Source: Pseudomonadota bacterium
GTDB taxonomy: Bacteria; Pseudomonadota; Gammaproteobacteria; Burkholderiales; Methylophilaceae
Reading direction: 5' to 3'
DNA: 64,000 nt
Assembly (NCBI GenBank): GCA_029781535.1
Contig: JAKOWL010000209.1
Span: 1-64,000, forward strand
A program made the translations under genes and the position numbers. Under the pieces are notes generated by a model. That model ran no database searches. It saw only the letters and a program-made list of their open reading frames with translations, and was not told where the DNA came from. This document shows positions 20,090-29,635 of the stretch, piece after piece. Position 1 is the first letter of the stretch, and each line of letters starts with the position of its first letter.

Positions 20090-22795
20090 TCAGAACACAT
20101 GCTGCCACAGCTGTAGAACCGCTTGCTGATGTATTGCGACTTCCGTCTGTGGCACTTTGGCATCCTGCCCTTGCAGCTTGGTCTGGTGGATGATCCGGCG
20201 ATATTGCCGATACGCATCAGCGACCGCATTGGCTAGCTGCGTCTCGATGACACCTAGCGTTGCCAGCGATTTAAGCAAGGCGATATTCCCTATATTATCG
20301 GTGAGTTGCGGGTATTTACCTGCGTAATTCAGCAACAAATACTGCACGATGAATTCCACATCGATGATGCCGCCCGGACTATGTTTGACATCAAACTCGC
20401 CGGGCTTGGCCTTGTTAGCCTCACGCATCTTCTCACGCATTTTCAGCACGTCTTTTTTCAGATTGCCGGTATCACGCACTTGCATCATCACCTCACGACG
20501 AACCGTTTCGAACTCGGTGCCAATGCGTGATTCGCCTGCCACAAAACGTGCCCGGGTGAGTGCCTGATGCTCCCATGTCCAGGCTTTATTGTGCTGGTAA
20601 TCACGGAACGCATCGACTGTACTGACCAGCAGGCCGCTATTTCCGTCCGGCCGCAACTGCAGATCGGTTTCGTATAACTGGCCTGCGTTGGTCATGCTGT
20701 TGAACCAGCTATTGATGCGCTGCGCGAAACGTGCGTAGATATCCCCTGCCTCCGGATGCTCATCATCGTACAGAAAGATGATATCTAGGTCGGATGTATA
20801 GCCCAGCTCCTTGCCACCCAGTTTTCCGTAACCAATGACGGCGAATTGCGGTATATCACGATGGCGGAATTTGAGGCTCTGCCAGATGGTATCGAGACTC
20901 ACTTGCAGGATCACATCCGCCAAGGCGCTGAGATAGTCCGATAAAGTCTCCAGTTGCAGTTCATTGTTGATATCCTGCGCGGCAAAACGCATGACATAAC
21001 TATTCTTGAAGTGGCGCATCGCATCCATCTGCGCTTCTGTATCCCCCGCCAGAGCCTGCATCTGGTTGATGAGCGATTGCTTGATGGCACTAAAATCCGG
21101 CGCAGCATACAGCGTGCGAACATCCAGCAACTCATCCAGCAAAATGGGATGTGCTGCCAGATACTGCGCCAGCCAAGGGCTGGCCGCGCACAATCTGACC
21201 AGCAGCTCGAGCGAATGCGGATATTCCGCCAGTAAGGCCAGGTAACTGGCACGGCGGCAGATAGTCTCCAGCAGGTTCATGGTACGCAGCAAAGCTGTGT
21301 CCGGAAGCGCCGTTTTGATACTTTGTGCCAACACCATCGGCATGAGCTTGTCCAGCCGCTGTCGGCTCTGTTCCGGCAACTGCTGGTAACGCTGACTGCT
21401 GCGCATGCCTTGCAGCAACTGCAAAGCATGCGGCGCATCTGCAAACCCTCTGGCCTTCAGTTGCGTCTGAGCCGCTTCTGCACTCACTGTACCGCGCCAA
21501 ATGGCGGTCTCGGTGGGCAGTTCAACCTGCGCATCTTCGCTGAAAGTGGCGTCGAAATGCTGCTGCACGAGATTGCGATGCTGGTTGAGCACCTGCAGGA
21601 ATGCAGGCCAATCTGCGAAACCCATCGCTAGGGCGATACGCGCCTGTGCTTCTTCGTGTTTTGGCAACTCCTGTGTCTGCTGATCTTCCACATACATCAG
21701 GCGATGCTCCAGATTACGCAGGAAGACATAGGCTTCGATCAGCGAATCTACGGTGCTGTCTTCCAGCAGCTTTTTGTCTTTTAACAGATTTAACACGGAA
21801 ATGGTCGGCCGAATCTGCAGTTCCGGCTCACGCCCGCCGCGAATAAGCTGAAACACTTGCGCGATGAACTCGATTTCACGAATACCACCACGCCCTAACT
21901 TGATATTGTCCTGCATGCCTTTTTGCAGCACGTCGCGCTGGATCTGCGACTTCAAGTCACGCATGCTGGCAAAGGCGTTGTAGTCCAGATACTTGCGAAA
22001 AACGAACGGCCTGAGAAGCGCATGGATATTGGCTTCCGGGCCTGTCACCGCACGCCCCTTGATCCAGGCGTAACGCTCCCACTCGCGCCCGTTGATCTGG
22101 TAATAGCTTTCCAGCGCATCCAGGTCACTTACCAAAGCGCCCTCGCTGCCATATGGCCGCAAGCGCATATCCACACGGAACACGAAACCGTCCTCGGTCA
22201 CATCATCCAACGCAATGATGAGTTTTTTGCCAAGTCGGGTGAAGAACTCCTGGTTACTGACAGATTTTTCACCAGCAGTCTCTCCAGTTGTTTCATAGGC
22301 GAAAATCAGGTCGATATCGCTGGAGACGTTCAGTTCGCCGCCGCCCAGCTTGCCCATGCCGATGACAATCAATTCTTGTGGATAACCTTCCGCATCCACC
22401 GGCTGGCCATAGATATTCACCTGCCAGGTATTCAGAAAATCGATCGCCGTCTTGATCGCGCACTCTGCCAGCTTACTTGTCGTTTGCATGACTTCCTGCA
22501 AATCCGCCAGACCGGACAAGTCGCGCAGTATCGTGCTGGCCATCACACGCTGGCGAAGCTGGCGCAAGGCTTTTTTCAGGGATGGCTCATCAGAGATAAC
22601 CTGCGTAGACAAAAATCTTTGCATGCGCACTGCGTCATAGGGTCTCGCATGAGTTTCAAGCAAATCCTTGAGCAGCACTTTATCTTTGACAAGCAACCGG
22701 CCAAGATATGGGCTGCATGCGACAGCGTGCTGTACCAGCGCTACCTGTTGCGGTGTGGCCAGTGCCTCTGAAAGCAAATTATCCAGTGATTCCAT
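20090..22795 (-). CDS. glnE: bifunctional glutamine synthetase adenylyltransferase/deadenylase
   Basis: 901 aa, two nucleotidyltransferase domains (GYGKLGGKELGYTSDLDIIFLY). Confidence 0.95.
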   Translation of the reverse strand: MESLDNLLSEALATPQQVALVQHAVACSPYLGRLLVKDKVLLKDLLETHARPYDAVRMQRFLSTQVISDEPSLKKALRQLRQRVMASTILRDLSGLADLQEVMQTTSKLAECAIKTAIDFLNTWQVNIYGQPVDAEGYPQELIVIGMGKLGGGELNVSSDIDLIFAYETTGETAGEKSVSNQEFFTRLGKKLIIALDDVTEDGFVFRVDMRLRPYGSEGALVSDLDALESYYQINGREWERYAWIKGRAVTGPEANIHALLRPFVFRKYLDYNAFASMRDLKSQIQRDVLQKGMQDNIKLGRGGIREIEFIAQVFQLIRGGREPELQIRPTISVLNLLKDKKLLEDSTVDSLIEAYVFLRNLEHRLMYVEDQQTQELPKHEEAQARIALAMGFADWPAFLQVLNQHRNLVQQHFDATFSEDAQVELPTETAIWRGTVSAEAAQTQLKARGFADAPHALQLLQGMRSSQRYQQLPEQSRQRLDKLMPMVLAQSIKTALPDTALLRTMNLLETICRRASYLALLAEYPHSLELLVRLCAASPWLAQYLAAHPILLDELLDVRTLYAAPDFSAIKQSLINQMQALAGDTEAQMDAMRHFKNSYVMRFAAQDINNELQLETLSDYLSALADVILQVSLDTIWQSLKFRHRDIPQFAVIGYGKLGGKELGYTSDLDIIFLYDDEHPEAGDIYARFAQRINSWFNSMTNAGQLYETDLQLRPDGNSGLLVSTVDAFRDYQHNKAWTWEHQALTRARFVAGESRIGTEFETVRREVMMQVRDTGNLKKDVLKMREKMREANKAKPGEFDVKHSPGGIIDVEFIVQYLLLNYAGKYPQLTDNIGNIALLKSLATLGVIETQLANAVADAYRQYRRIIHQTKLQGQDAKVPQTEVAIHQQAVLQLWQHVF

Positions 22796-22915
22796 AAAAA
22801 AATTCAGTTATGATTCAGATTGAAATATGTAACAAACAACCAGTTTATTATAAGCCTGTCGGCGTTTATCCCAAGCGATCTACGCAGGCAAAAGGTGATC
22901 AGGAGAGCCGTTAGC

Positions 22916-24892
22916 ATGTCCATTGAATCAGTATTGCACGAAAACCGTGTATTTGAACCTAGCGATGCATTTAAAAAACAAGCCAACGTCTCTGGCATGG
23001 ATGCCTACCGTGCACTGTGCGCAGAAGCCGCCAAGGACTATGAAGGATTCTGGGCCAAACTGGCGCGCGAGTTATTGATTTGGCACAAGCCTTTTACCAA
23101 AACGCTCAATCAGGACAACGCGCCTTTCTACAAATGGTTTGAAGACGGCGAATTGAACGTATCGGCCAATTGCCTGGATCGCCATCTCGACACCATCCCC
23201 AACAAGACTGCCATCATCTTCGAAGCAGACAATGGCGATGTAAAGACCGTCACTTATAAAGAGCTCTACCATTCGGTTTGCCAGTTTGCCAATGGCTTGA
23301 AAACGCTCAATCTCAGTTTGGGCGACCGTGTCATCATCTACCTGCCAATGGGGATAGAGGCGATTGTTGCCATGCAGGCCTGTGCGCGGCTAGGTTTGAC
23401 ACACAGCGTAGTGTTCGGCGGCTTTTCTGCCAAGAGCCTGAACGAGCGTATCCAGGACGCCGGGGCAAAAGCAGTCATCACAGCAGATGGCCAGTTCCGC
23501 GGTGGCAAGACCATACCGTTGAAAGCGGCAGTGGATGAAGGCATCGCTATGGGCGGTTGCGGATGTCTGGAAAAAGTCGTGGTGCTGAAAAAGACTGGGC
23601 AGGAAATCGCCTGGAACACATGCGACATGTGGTGGAGCGACCTGATCGCCGGTCAAGCCGATGCATGTGCTCCGGTAATGGTAGGTGCAGAACACCCATT
23701 ATTCCTGCTTTACACGTCCGGTTCCACCGGCAAGCCCAAAGGTGTACAACACAGCTCCGCAGGTTACTTGCTGCACGCCATGAACACCACACGGTGGGCT
23801 TTCGACCTGAAACCAGAGGATGTCTATTGGTGCACTGCGGATGTGGGCTGGATCACTGGCCACACCTACGTTTGTTATGGCCCGCTAGCGCTGGGAGCGA
23901 CACAAATTGTGTTCGAGGGTATCCCGACTTACCCGAACGCAGGCCGATTCTGGCAAATGATCCAGAAACATAAAGTGTCAATCTTCTATACCGCGCCAAC
24001 TGCAATCCGCTCTCTGATCAAGGCTGGCGAAACCGACCCAAACACGCATCCGAAGAATTATGACCTGTCCAGCCTGCGTTTGCTGGGCACTGTGGGCGAG
24101 CCAATCAATCCGGAAGCCTGGATGTGGTATTACGAGCAGGTAGGCGGCAGCCGCTGCCCGATTTGCGACACATTCTGGCAGACTGAGACTGGCGGACACG
24201 TCATCACGCCCCTGCCAGGCGCCACTGCACTGGTGCCAGGTTCCTGCACACTCCCTTTCCCCGGCATCGAGATCGATGTGGTAGATGAAACCGGCAAGGA
24301 TATCCCTTGGGGCCAAGGCGGCTTGCTGGTCATCAAAAAACCCTGGCCTTCCATGATACGTACCATCTGGGGTGATCCGGAACGCTTCAAGAAGAGCTAC
24401 TACCCCGCCGAACTGGGTGGCACCTATTACCTTGCGGGCGATGGCGCAGTGCGCGATGTCAAAACCGGCAACTTCACCATCATGGGCCGCATCGACGATG
24501 TACTGAATGTTTCCGGCCATCGTCTGGGTACGATGGAAATCGAATCCGCGCTTGTTGCCAACCATCTGGTGGCCGAAGCGGCTGTCGTAGGCAAACCGCA
24601 TGACGTGAAGGGTGAAGCAGTCGTCGCCTACGTCGTACTGAAAGGCAGACGCCCCGAGGGCGAAGACGCCAAGAAAATCGTCGCTGAACTGCGCGAATGG
24701 GTCGGCAAGGAGATTGGCCCCATCGCCAAGCCGGACGAGATTCGCTTTGGCGACAACCTGCCTAAGACGCGTAGTGGCAAAATCATGCGCCGCCTGCTGC
24801 GCAGCCTGGCCAAGGGAGAGGAAATCACTTCCGACATCTCGACTTTGGACAATCCGGCTATTCTGGATCAGTTAAAGCAGGCAGTGAGATAG
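22916..24892 (+). CDS. acs: acetyl-CoA synthetase
   Basis: [15 protein letters not shown], full Acs-type sequence; start chosen at [11 protein letters not shown]. Confidence 0.95.
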   Translation: MSIESVLHENRVFEPSDAFKKQANVSGMDAYRALCAEAAKDYEGFWAKLARELLIWHKPFTKTLNQDNAPFYKWFEDGELNVSANCLDRHLDTIPNKTAIIFEADNGDVKTVTYKELYHSVCQFANGLKTLNLSLGDRVIIYLPMGIEAIVAMQACARLGLTHSVVFGGFSAKSLNERIQDAGAKAVITADGQFRGGKTIPLKAAVDEGIAMGGCGCLEKVVVLKKTGQEIAWNTCDMWWSDLIAGQADACAPVMVGAEHPLFLLYTSGSTGKPKGVQHSSAGYLLHAMNTTRWAFDLKPEDVYWCTADVGWITGHTYVCYGPLALGATQIVFEGIPTYPNAGRFWQMIQKHKVSIFYTAPTAIRSLIKAGETDPNTHPKNYDLSSLRLLGTVGEPINPEAWMWYYEQVGGSRCPICDTFWQTETGGHVITPLPGATALVPGSCTLPFPGIEIDVVDETGKDIPWGQGGLLVIKKPWPSMIRTIWGDPERFKKSYYPAELGGTYYLAGDGAVRDVKTGNFTIMGRIDDVLNVSGHRLGTMEIESALVANHLVAEAAVVGKPHDVKGEAVVAYVVLKGRRPEGEDAKKIVAELREWVGKEIGPIAKPDEIRFGDNLPKTRSGKIMRRLLRSLAKGEEITSDISTLDNPAILDQLKQAVR

Positions 24893-24902
24893 CATCAAAA
24901 CC

Positions 24903-24942
24903 GGGTTGTGGTAGCTCAACCTTAATTGAGAAACCACAACCC
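24903..24942. repeat. large stem-loop downstream of acs
   Basis: GGGTTGTGGT...ACCACAACCC 10-bp perfect stem with nested CTCAA/TTGAG. Confidence 0.7.
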
Positions 24943-25013
24943 AAACTATCGACATAAGTCATACACCCACATTTCAACCAAGCCACGCATATTTTAAATA
25001 TCGCTTTCGACAT

Positions 25014-25036
25014 CCAATCAGACTATTTCTGATTGG
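25014..25036. repeat. small inverted repeat upstream of glycosyltransferase pair
   Basis: CCAATCAG-ACTATTT-CTGATTGG. Confidence 0.65.
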
Positions 25037-25087
25037 CAGGACAAGTGTTAAAGTAACATCATAGCTTTACATGCCTGTGCAAAATCA

Positions 25088-25978
25088 ATGCCTATGATTT
25101 CATGTTTATCCTCGATCAGAAACAATCTGAATAAAGGTGGCGATTATGGTCTGGTGCCATATCGAGAACCAGGCAATACAATCCCAAAAACAATTCACCA
25201 AACCTATCACCTGAAAAACCTGCCTGTCGAAATTCAGGAAAACATCAACAAACTGAAAAGCATGAACCCGGGCTGGGAGCACAAATTATATGACGATGCC
25301 GACATCGATAAATATATTGCCCAGAACATGCCCGAGTTATATAAGTTCTATCAAATGATAAACCCGGTATACGGGGCAGCTAGAGCAGACTTTTTCAGAT
25401 ATGTCTTGATATATAACGAAGGTGGTGTTTATCTCGATATTAAAAGCAGTGCTAACAAGCCATTGGATGAAATCATCAAGAATGACACCTACTTGTTATC
25501 GCATTGGAGAAATGATGTCGGCGATCCATTTTATTCTGCCGGCATCACACCTGACATCCCCAATCCTTTGGGCGAGTTTCAGCAATGGCATATCATTGCT
25601 GTTAAAGGTCATCCTTTCTTGAAAGCCGTACTAGAAAATGTCTGCAACAATCTGAGAACCTACAACCCGTTCTTCAACCACACCGGTAGATGGGGGGTCA
25701 TGAGCGTCACCGGCCCGGTCGCCTATTCCAATGCGATTTTGCCTATTCTAAAAGACCATCAGCACCGGCTGGAACGCTCGAACGACGACCTAAACCTTGT
25801 ATACAGTATTTATTCGGACACGATTGAAGTAAAGCATCACAATCTGTACAAACATCATTACTCTTCAGTGAATGAGTCAATTACAAAACAAGCTTATCTT
25901 AATCAATTTTTTTTCAAACTGTGGCAACCAGTCAAAGAATATTTTATACTAGTTTTTAGGAATCTAAAAAAACACTAA
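25088..25978 (+). CDS. GT32/Gly_transf_sug-like glycosyltransferase (copy A)
   Basis: IPKTIHQTYH, RADFFRYVLIYNEGGVYLDIKSS, GRWGVMSVTGP motifs. Confidence 0.85.
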   Translation: MPMISCLSSIRNNLNKGGDYGLVPYREPGNTIPKTIHQTYHLKNLPVEIQENINKLKSMNPGWEHKLYDDADIDKYIAQNMPELYKFYQMINPVYGAARADFFRYVLIYNEGGVYLDIKSSANKPLDEIIKNDTYLLSHWRNDVGDPFYSAGITPDIPNPLGEFQQWHIIAVKGHPFLKAVLENVCNNLRTYNPFFNHTGRWGVMSVTGPVAYSNAILPILKDHQHRLERSNDDLNLVYSIYSDTIEVKHHNLYKHHYSSVNESITKQAYLNQFFFKLWQPVKEYFILVFRNLKKH

Positions 25979-25989
25979 AAAAATTTTCA

Positions 25990-26880
25990 ATGAGTCTCAT
26001 CCAATTCGCATCTAAAATCAGGAACAGCCTGAACAAAATTGGCGATTACGGTTTCGCCCCGCCTGTTCTCAAGGGGGACAATATCCCGAAGATCATCCAC
26101 CAGTGTTTTGATAGCAACAATATAACATCGGAAATAAAAGAAAATATCCTGTTACTCAAGTCTATGAATCCTGATTGGGAGTACCGTTTTTACGACGACT
26201 CTGACATGGAGGCATATATACATAAATATTTTCCAGACTTGTATCCTTATTTTCTAAAGATAGATCCAGCATATATGGCAGCCAGGGTGGATTTTTTTAG
26301 ATACCTGCTTATCTACAATGAAGGTGGAGTTTATCTGGATATCAAAAGCAGCATCACCAAACCGCTTGATGAAATCATTCAAGAAAATGACAAATACCTG
26401 CTTTCATATTGGCCAAATGAACGCGACCAAGCATATGCCAATACAGGATTACACGACTGCCTACCCAATCAACATGGTGAGTTTCAGCAATGGCATATCA
26501 TTGCTGTAAAAGGGCATCCATTTTTGAAAGCTGTGATTGATAACGTATGTAACAACATCAAGATATACAACCCCTTCATCCATCATACTGGACGCTGGGG
26601 CGTCATTCGTGTTACTGGCCCAATTGCCTATACGCATGCAATCAATCCTCTTTTAAACGAGCAACCTCACAGATTAGTTCGTTCACATTACAACTTGGAT
26701 TTGACATACAGTATTTTCTCTCACAACCAGATTCCGGCACACCATGCCATTTTTAAAAAGAAGCATTATTCACAATTCAATCTTCCTGTTATTAGACAAT
26801 CCCCTCTAGTCCATCGTACATTTATGCTACTTCAACCCGTTAAAGATAAACTCATTACATTTTCCAAAAAGCTCAGATAA
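25990..26880 (+). CDS. GT32/Gly_transf_sug-like glycosyltransferase (copy B)
   Basis: Same length and motif order as copy A: IPKIIHQCFD, RVDFFRYLLIYNEGGVYLDIKSS, HTGRWGVIRVTGP. Confidence 0.85.
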   Translation: MSLIQFASKIRNSLNKIGDYGFAPPVLKGDNIPKIIHQCFDSNNITSEIKENILLLKSMNPDWEYRFYDDSDMEAYIHKYFPDLYPYFLKIDPAYMAARVDFFRYLLIYNEGGVYLDIKSSITKPLDEIIQENDKYLLSYWPNERDQAYANTGLHDCLPNQHGEFQQWHIIAVKGHPFLKAVIDNVCNNIKIYNPFIHHTGRWGVIRVTGPIAYTHAINPLLNEQPHRLVRSHYNLDLTYSIFSHNQIPAHHAIFKKKHYSQFNLPVIRQSPLVHRTFMLLQPVKDKLITFSKKLR

Positions 26881-26948
26881 TCTCCCCGTTTTATTTGGGC
26901 AAGAACGTCTCGTGAGGTAAAATGCGCGCTTTACCTAACAATACCCCA

Positions 26949-28523
26949 ATGAGTTCACTGCAAGCCGAAATCGCGCGTCGCCGCACCTTTGCCATCATCT
27001 CCCACCCGGATGCCGGCAAGACCACATTGACAGAGAAATTGCTGTGGTTTGGTGGCGCTATCCAGGTGGCAGGCGAGGTGCGCGGACGCAAAGCGGCACG
27101 CCACGCGACATCTGACTGGATGGAACTGGAGAAGCAACGCGGCATCTCGGTCACATCTTCCGTCATGCAGTTCCCGTATCGCGAGCACATGATTAACTTG
27201 CTCGACACACCCGGCCATGATGACTTTTCCGAAGACACTTACCGCACGCTTACTGCGGTAGACTCTGCCGTGATGGTGATTGACAGCGTCAATGGCGTGG
27301 AAGCGCAGACCATCAAGCTGTTGAACGTATGCCGTATGCGTGACACTCCCATCATCACGTTCATCAACAAACTGGACCGCGAAAGCCGTGCGCCGATCGA
27401 ACTGCTCGATGAGATTGAATCCACACTCGGCATGGAATGTGCGCCGATGACTTGGCCAATCGGTATGGGCAAGAGCTTCCGTGGCGTGTATCACTTGTAT
27501 AACGACGAGATTTCGTTCTTTGATCCGCACGCGGAAAAAGGTACTTCCGAAACCATCAAGGGCTTGGATAATCCACGTTTGGACGAGTTGATTGGCTCAC
27601 AAGCTGACGATTTGCGTCTGGATGTCGAACTGGTACGTGGCGCCTCACACACTTTTGATAAAGCACGCTATCTGGCGGGCAAGCAAACGCCGGTGTTCTT
27701 CGGCTCAGCCATCAACAACTTCGGTGTACAAAGCCTACTGGATGCGATCGTCGACCTTTCCCCTGCCCCCAAACCGCGTAACACTGCAACGCGAGAAGTC
27801 GCGCCTGTAGAGCCGAAATTCTCGGGCTTCGTGTTCAAGATACAGGCCAATATGGACCCAAAACACCGTGACCGCATCGCCTTTCTGCGCGTGTGTTCCG
27901 GCCGTTTCGAGCGCGGCATGAAGATCAAGCAGGTCGCCACCAACAAGATGCTCAGCGTCAACAACGCCATCACCTTCATGGCGCAGGACCGTACGACGAT
28001 GGACGAAGCCTACGCAGGCGATATCATCGGTATTCCGAACCACGGCACGGTGAAACTCGGGGATACGTTTACCGAAGGCGAGGCGCTCAAATTCATCGGC
28101 ATCCCTAGCTTCGCGCCAGAGTACTTCCGCCGCGCACGCATCAAAAACCCGATGAAGATGAAACAGCTGCAAATCGGCCTCAAGCAGCTATCCGAGGAAG
28201 GCGCTGCGCAGCTGTTCCGCCCACTGCTTTCCAACGATCTGATTCTGGGCGCAGTCGGTATGCTGCAGTTCGATGTGGTCGCCCATCGTCTGGAACACGA
28301 ATACGGCGTGGATATGGTGTTCGAACCTTACGACTGCTACACCGCACGTTGGCTGAAAGGCAAAGATGCCGATTTAAAGGCGATTGCCGACAAATATGGC
28401 TTCAATGTCGGGCTGGATAGCGCGGATGACTACGTCTACCTTGCCCCTAACCGTGTGAACCTGCAAATGGCGCAGGAACGCTACCCGGATATCCAATTCA
28501 TGGAAACACGTGAAATCGCCTAA
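26949..28523 (+). CDS. prfC: peptide chain release factor 3
   Basis: [34 protein letters not shown]3 GTPase. Confidence 0.96.
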   Translation: MSSLQAEIARRRTFAIISHPDAGKTTLTEKLLWFGGAIQVAGEVRGRKAARHATSDWMELEKQRGISVTSSVMQFPYREHMINLLDTPGHDDFSEDTYRTLTAVDSAVMVIDSVNGVEAQTIKLLNVCRMRDTPIITFINKLDRESRAPIELLDEIESTLGMECAPMTWPIGMGKSFRGVYHLYNDEISFFDPHAEKGTSETIKGLDNPRLDELIGSQADDLRLDVELVRGASHTFDKARYLAGKQTPVFFGSAINNFGVQSLLDAIVDLSPAPKPRNTATREVAPVEPKFSGFVFKIQANMDPKHRDRIAFLRVCSGRFERGMKIKQVATNKMLSVNNAITFMAQDRTTMDEAYAGDIIGIPNHGTVKLGDTFTEGEALKFIGIPSFAPEYFRRARIKNPMKMKQLQIGLKQLSEEGAAQLFRPLLSNDLILGAVGMLQFDVVAHRLEHEYGVDMVFEPYDCYTARWLKGKDADLKAIADKYGFNVGLDSADDYVYLAPNRVNLQMAQERYPDIQFMETREIA

Positions 28524-28908
28524 TGTTCCACAGGCATGCCCTTGCGAAAGTGGCAAGCCATATGACACATGCTGCAAGCCTAATCATGAAGGCAAACCGG
28601 CGCCAACTGCTGAAGCAATGATGCGCTCACGCTATACGGCTTATGTACTGAAACTGGAAGATTATCTATTAGCGACCTGGCATCCGGATACCCGCCCAAA
28701 AACGCTGGATTTACATGAAGAGCCACCTATCAAATGGTTTGGATTGGACGTAAAGCATGCAAAAACTGAAGGCGACACCGCAGAAGTGGAATTTATTGCA
28801 CGTTACAAGATTGGCGGTGGCAAGGCTGAACGTCTGCATGAAGTCAGCCAGTTCAAGCAAACCGATGGCCGCTGGTACTATGTCAGCGGCAGCTTTGTGA
28901 ACGATTAG
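28510..28908 (+). CDS. YchJ-like SEC-C motif protein
   Basis: [19 protein letters not shown] and YchJ domain [10 protein letters not shown]. Confidence 0.85.
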   Translation: MKSPNVPQACPCESGKPYDTCCKPNHEGKPAPTAEAMMRSRYTAYVLKLEDYLLATWHPDTRPKTLDLHEEPPIKWFGLDVKHAKTEGDTAEVEFIARYKIGGGKAERLHEVSQFKQTDGRWYYVSGSFVND

Positions 28909-28911
28909 CCT

Positions 28912-28990
28912 CGCGCGCGTTCATTATCATTGCCACGCCTCTGGAAGGCAATCTGGATGTGGCTTCCAAAGCAATGGTTGCGCCAATGAA
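28912..28990 (-). repeat. 71-bp palindromic intergenic element copy 3 (inverted orientation) with CGCGCGCG flank
   Basis: TTCATTA...AATGAA 71 bp with CGCGCGCG on the opposite side; reverse complement carries TTGGAAGCCACATCCAGATTGCCTTCCA. Confidence 0.75.
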
Positions 28991-28993
28991 AGA

Positions 28994-29635
28994 TCAGGGC
29001 TGTCCCCATTTCCCATAACCTTTGAACTGCCGGAACACTTCCCGCATCTGCGCCTCTGATAGAAGCGGCAGATTGGCGTTGATCTGCAACAGACGCCAAT
29101 ACTGTTCACACAAATTTTCCACTTCCACCGCTACGGCCAAGGCATCTTCCAGGTCTTTTCCCAGCGCGATCATGCCGTGATTCGCCAACAAGCACGCCTT
29201 GCGTTCGTACAGCGCATCCATGGCGAGATCAGATAGTTCCTGCGTGCCAAACAGCGCGTAAGGTGCACAGCGAATGGTATCGCCTCCTGCCAGAGCGATC
29301 ATGTAGTGGAACGGCGGGATCTCCTGATGCAGGCAAGCCAGTGTTGTAGCAAACATGCTATGCGTATGAATAACCGCACCAATCTCCGGCCGGTTTTTGA
29401 GTATATCGTGATGAAAGCGCCATTCACTGGAAGGTTTCTTCCCCGGCTCAGCATTGCCTTGAAAATCCATGAACACCATGCTGCGCGGCGTCATCTCGTC
29501 CGCGCCCATCCCTGAAGGAGTCACCAGGAATCCATCATCGAGGCGCACGCTGCAATTGCCGGACGTGCCTTTATTCAGGCCGAGTTCCAACAGTCTTCGC
29601 GCCATGTCGATTAATTGTTCAGCCTGATTTTTCAT
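28994..29635 (-). CDS. class II aldolase/adducin family protein (fuculose-phosphate-aldolase-like)
   Basis: GLNKGTSGNCSVR, VIHTHSMFATTLACL, ANHGMIALG; start codon overlaps the upstream gene's stop. Confidence 0.85.
   Translation of the reverse strand: MKNQAEQLIDMARRLLELGLNKGTSGNCSVRLDDGFLVTPSGMGADEMTPRSMVFMDFQGNAEPGKKPSSEWRFHHDILKNRPEIGAVIHTHSMFATTLACLHQEIPPFHYMIALAGGDTIRCAPYALFGTQELSDLAMDALYERKACLLANHGMIALGKDLEDALAVAVEVENLCEQYWRLLQINANLPLLSEAQMREVFRQFKGYGKWGQP

Noticed and set aside
20008-20229. Short ORFs crossing the palindromic repeats (20008-20229 and 28927-29109)
   Set aside because: They contain similar peptides (WKP-R/H-P...) only because they traverse copies of the 71-bp repeat; no ribosome-binding site or family support.
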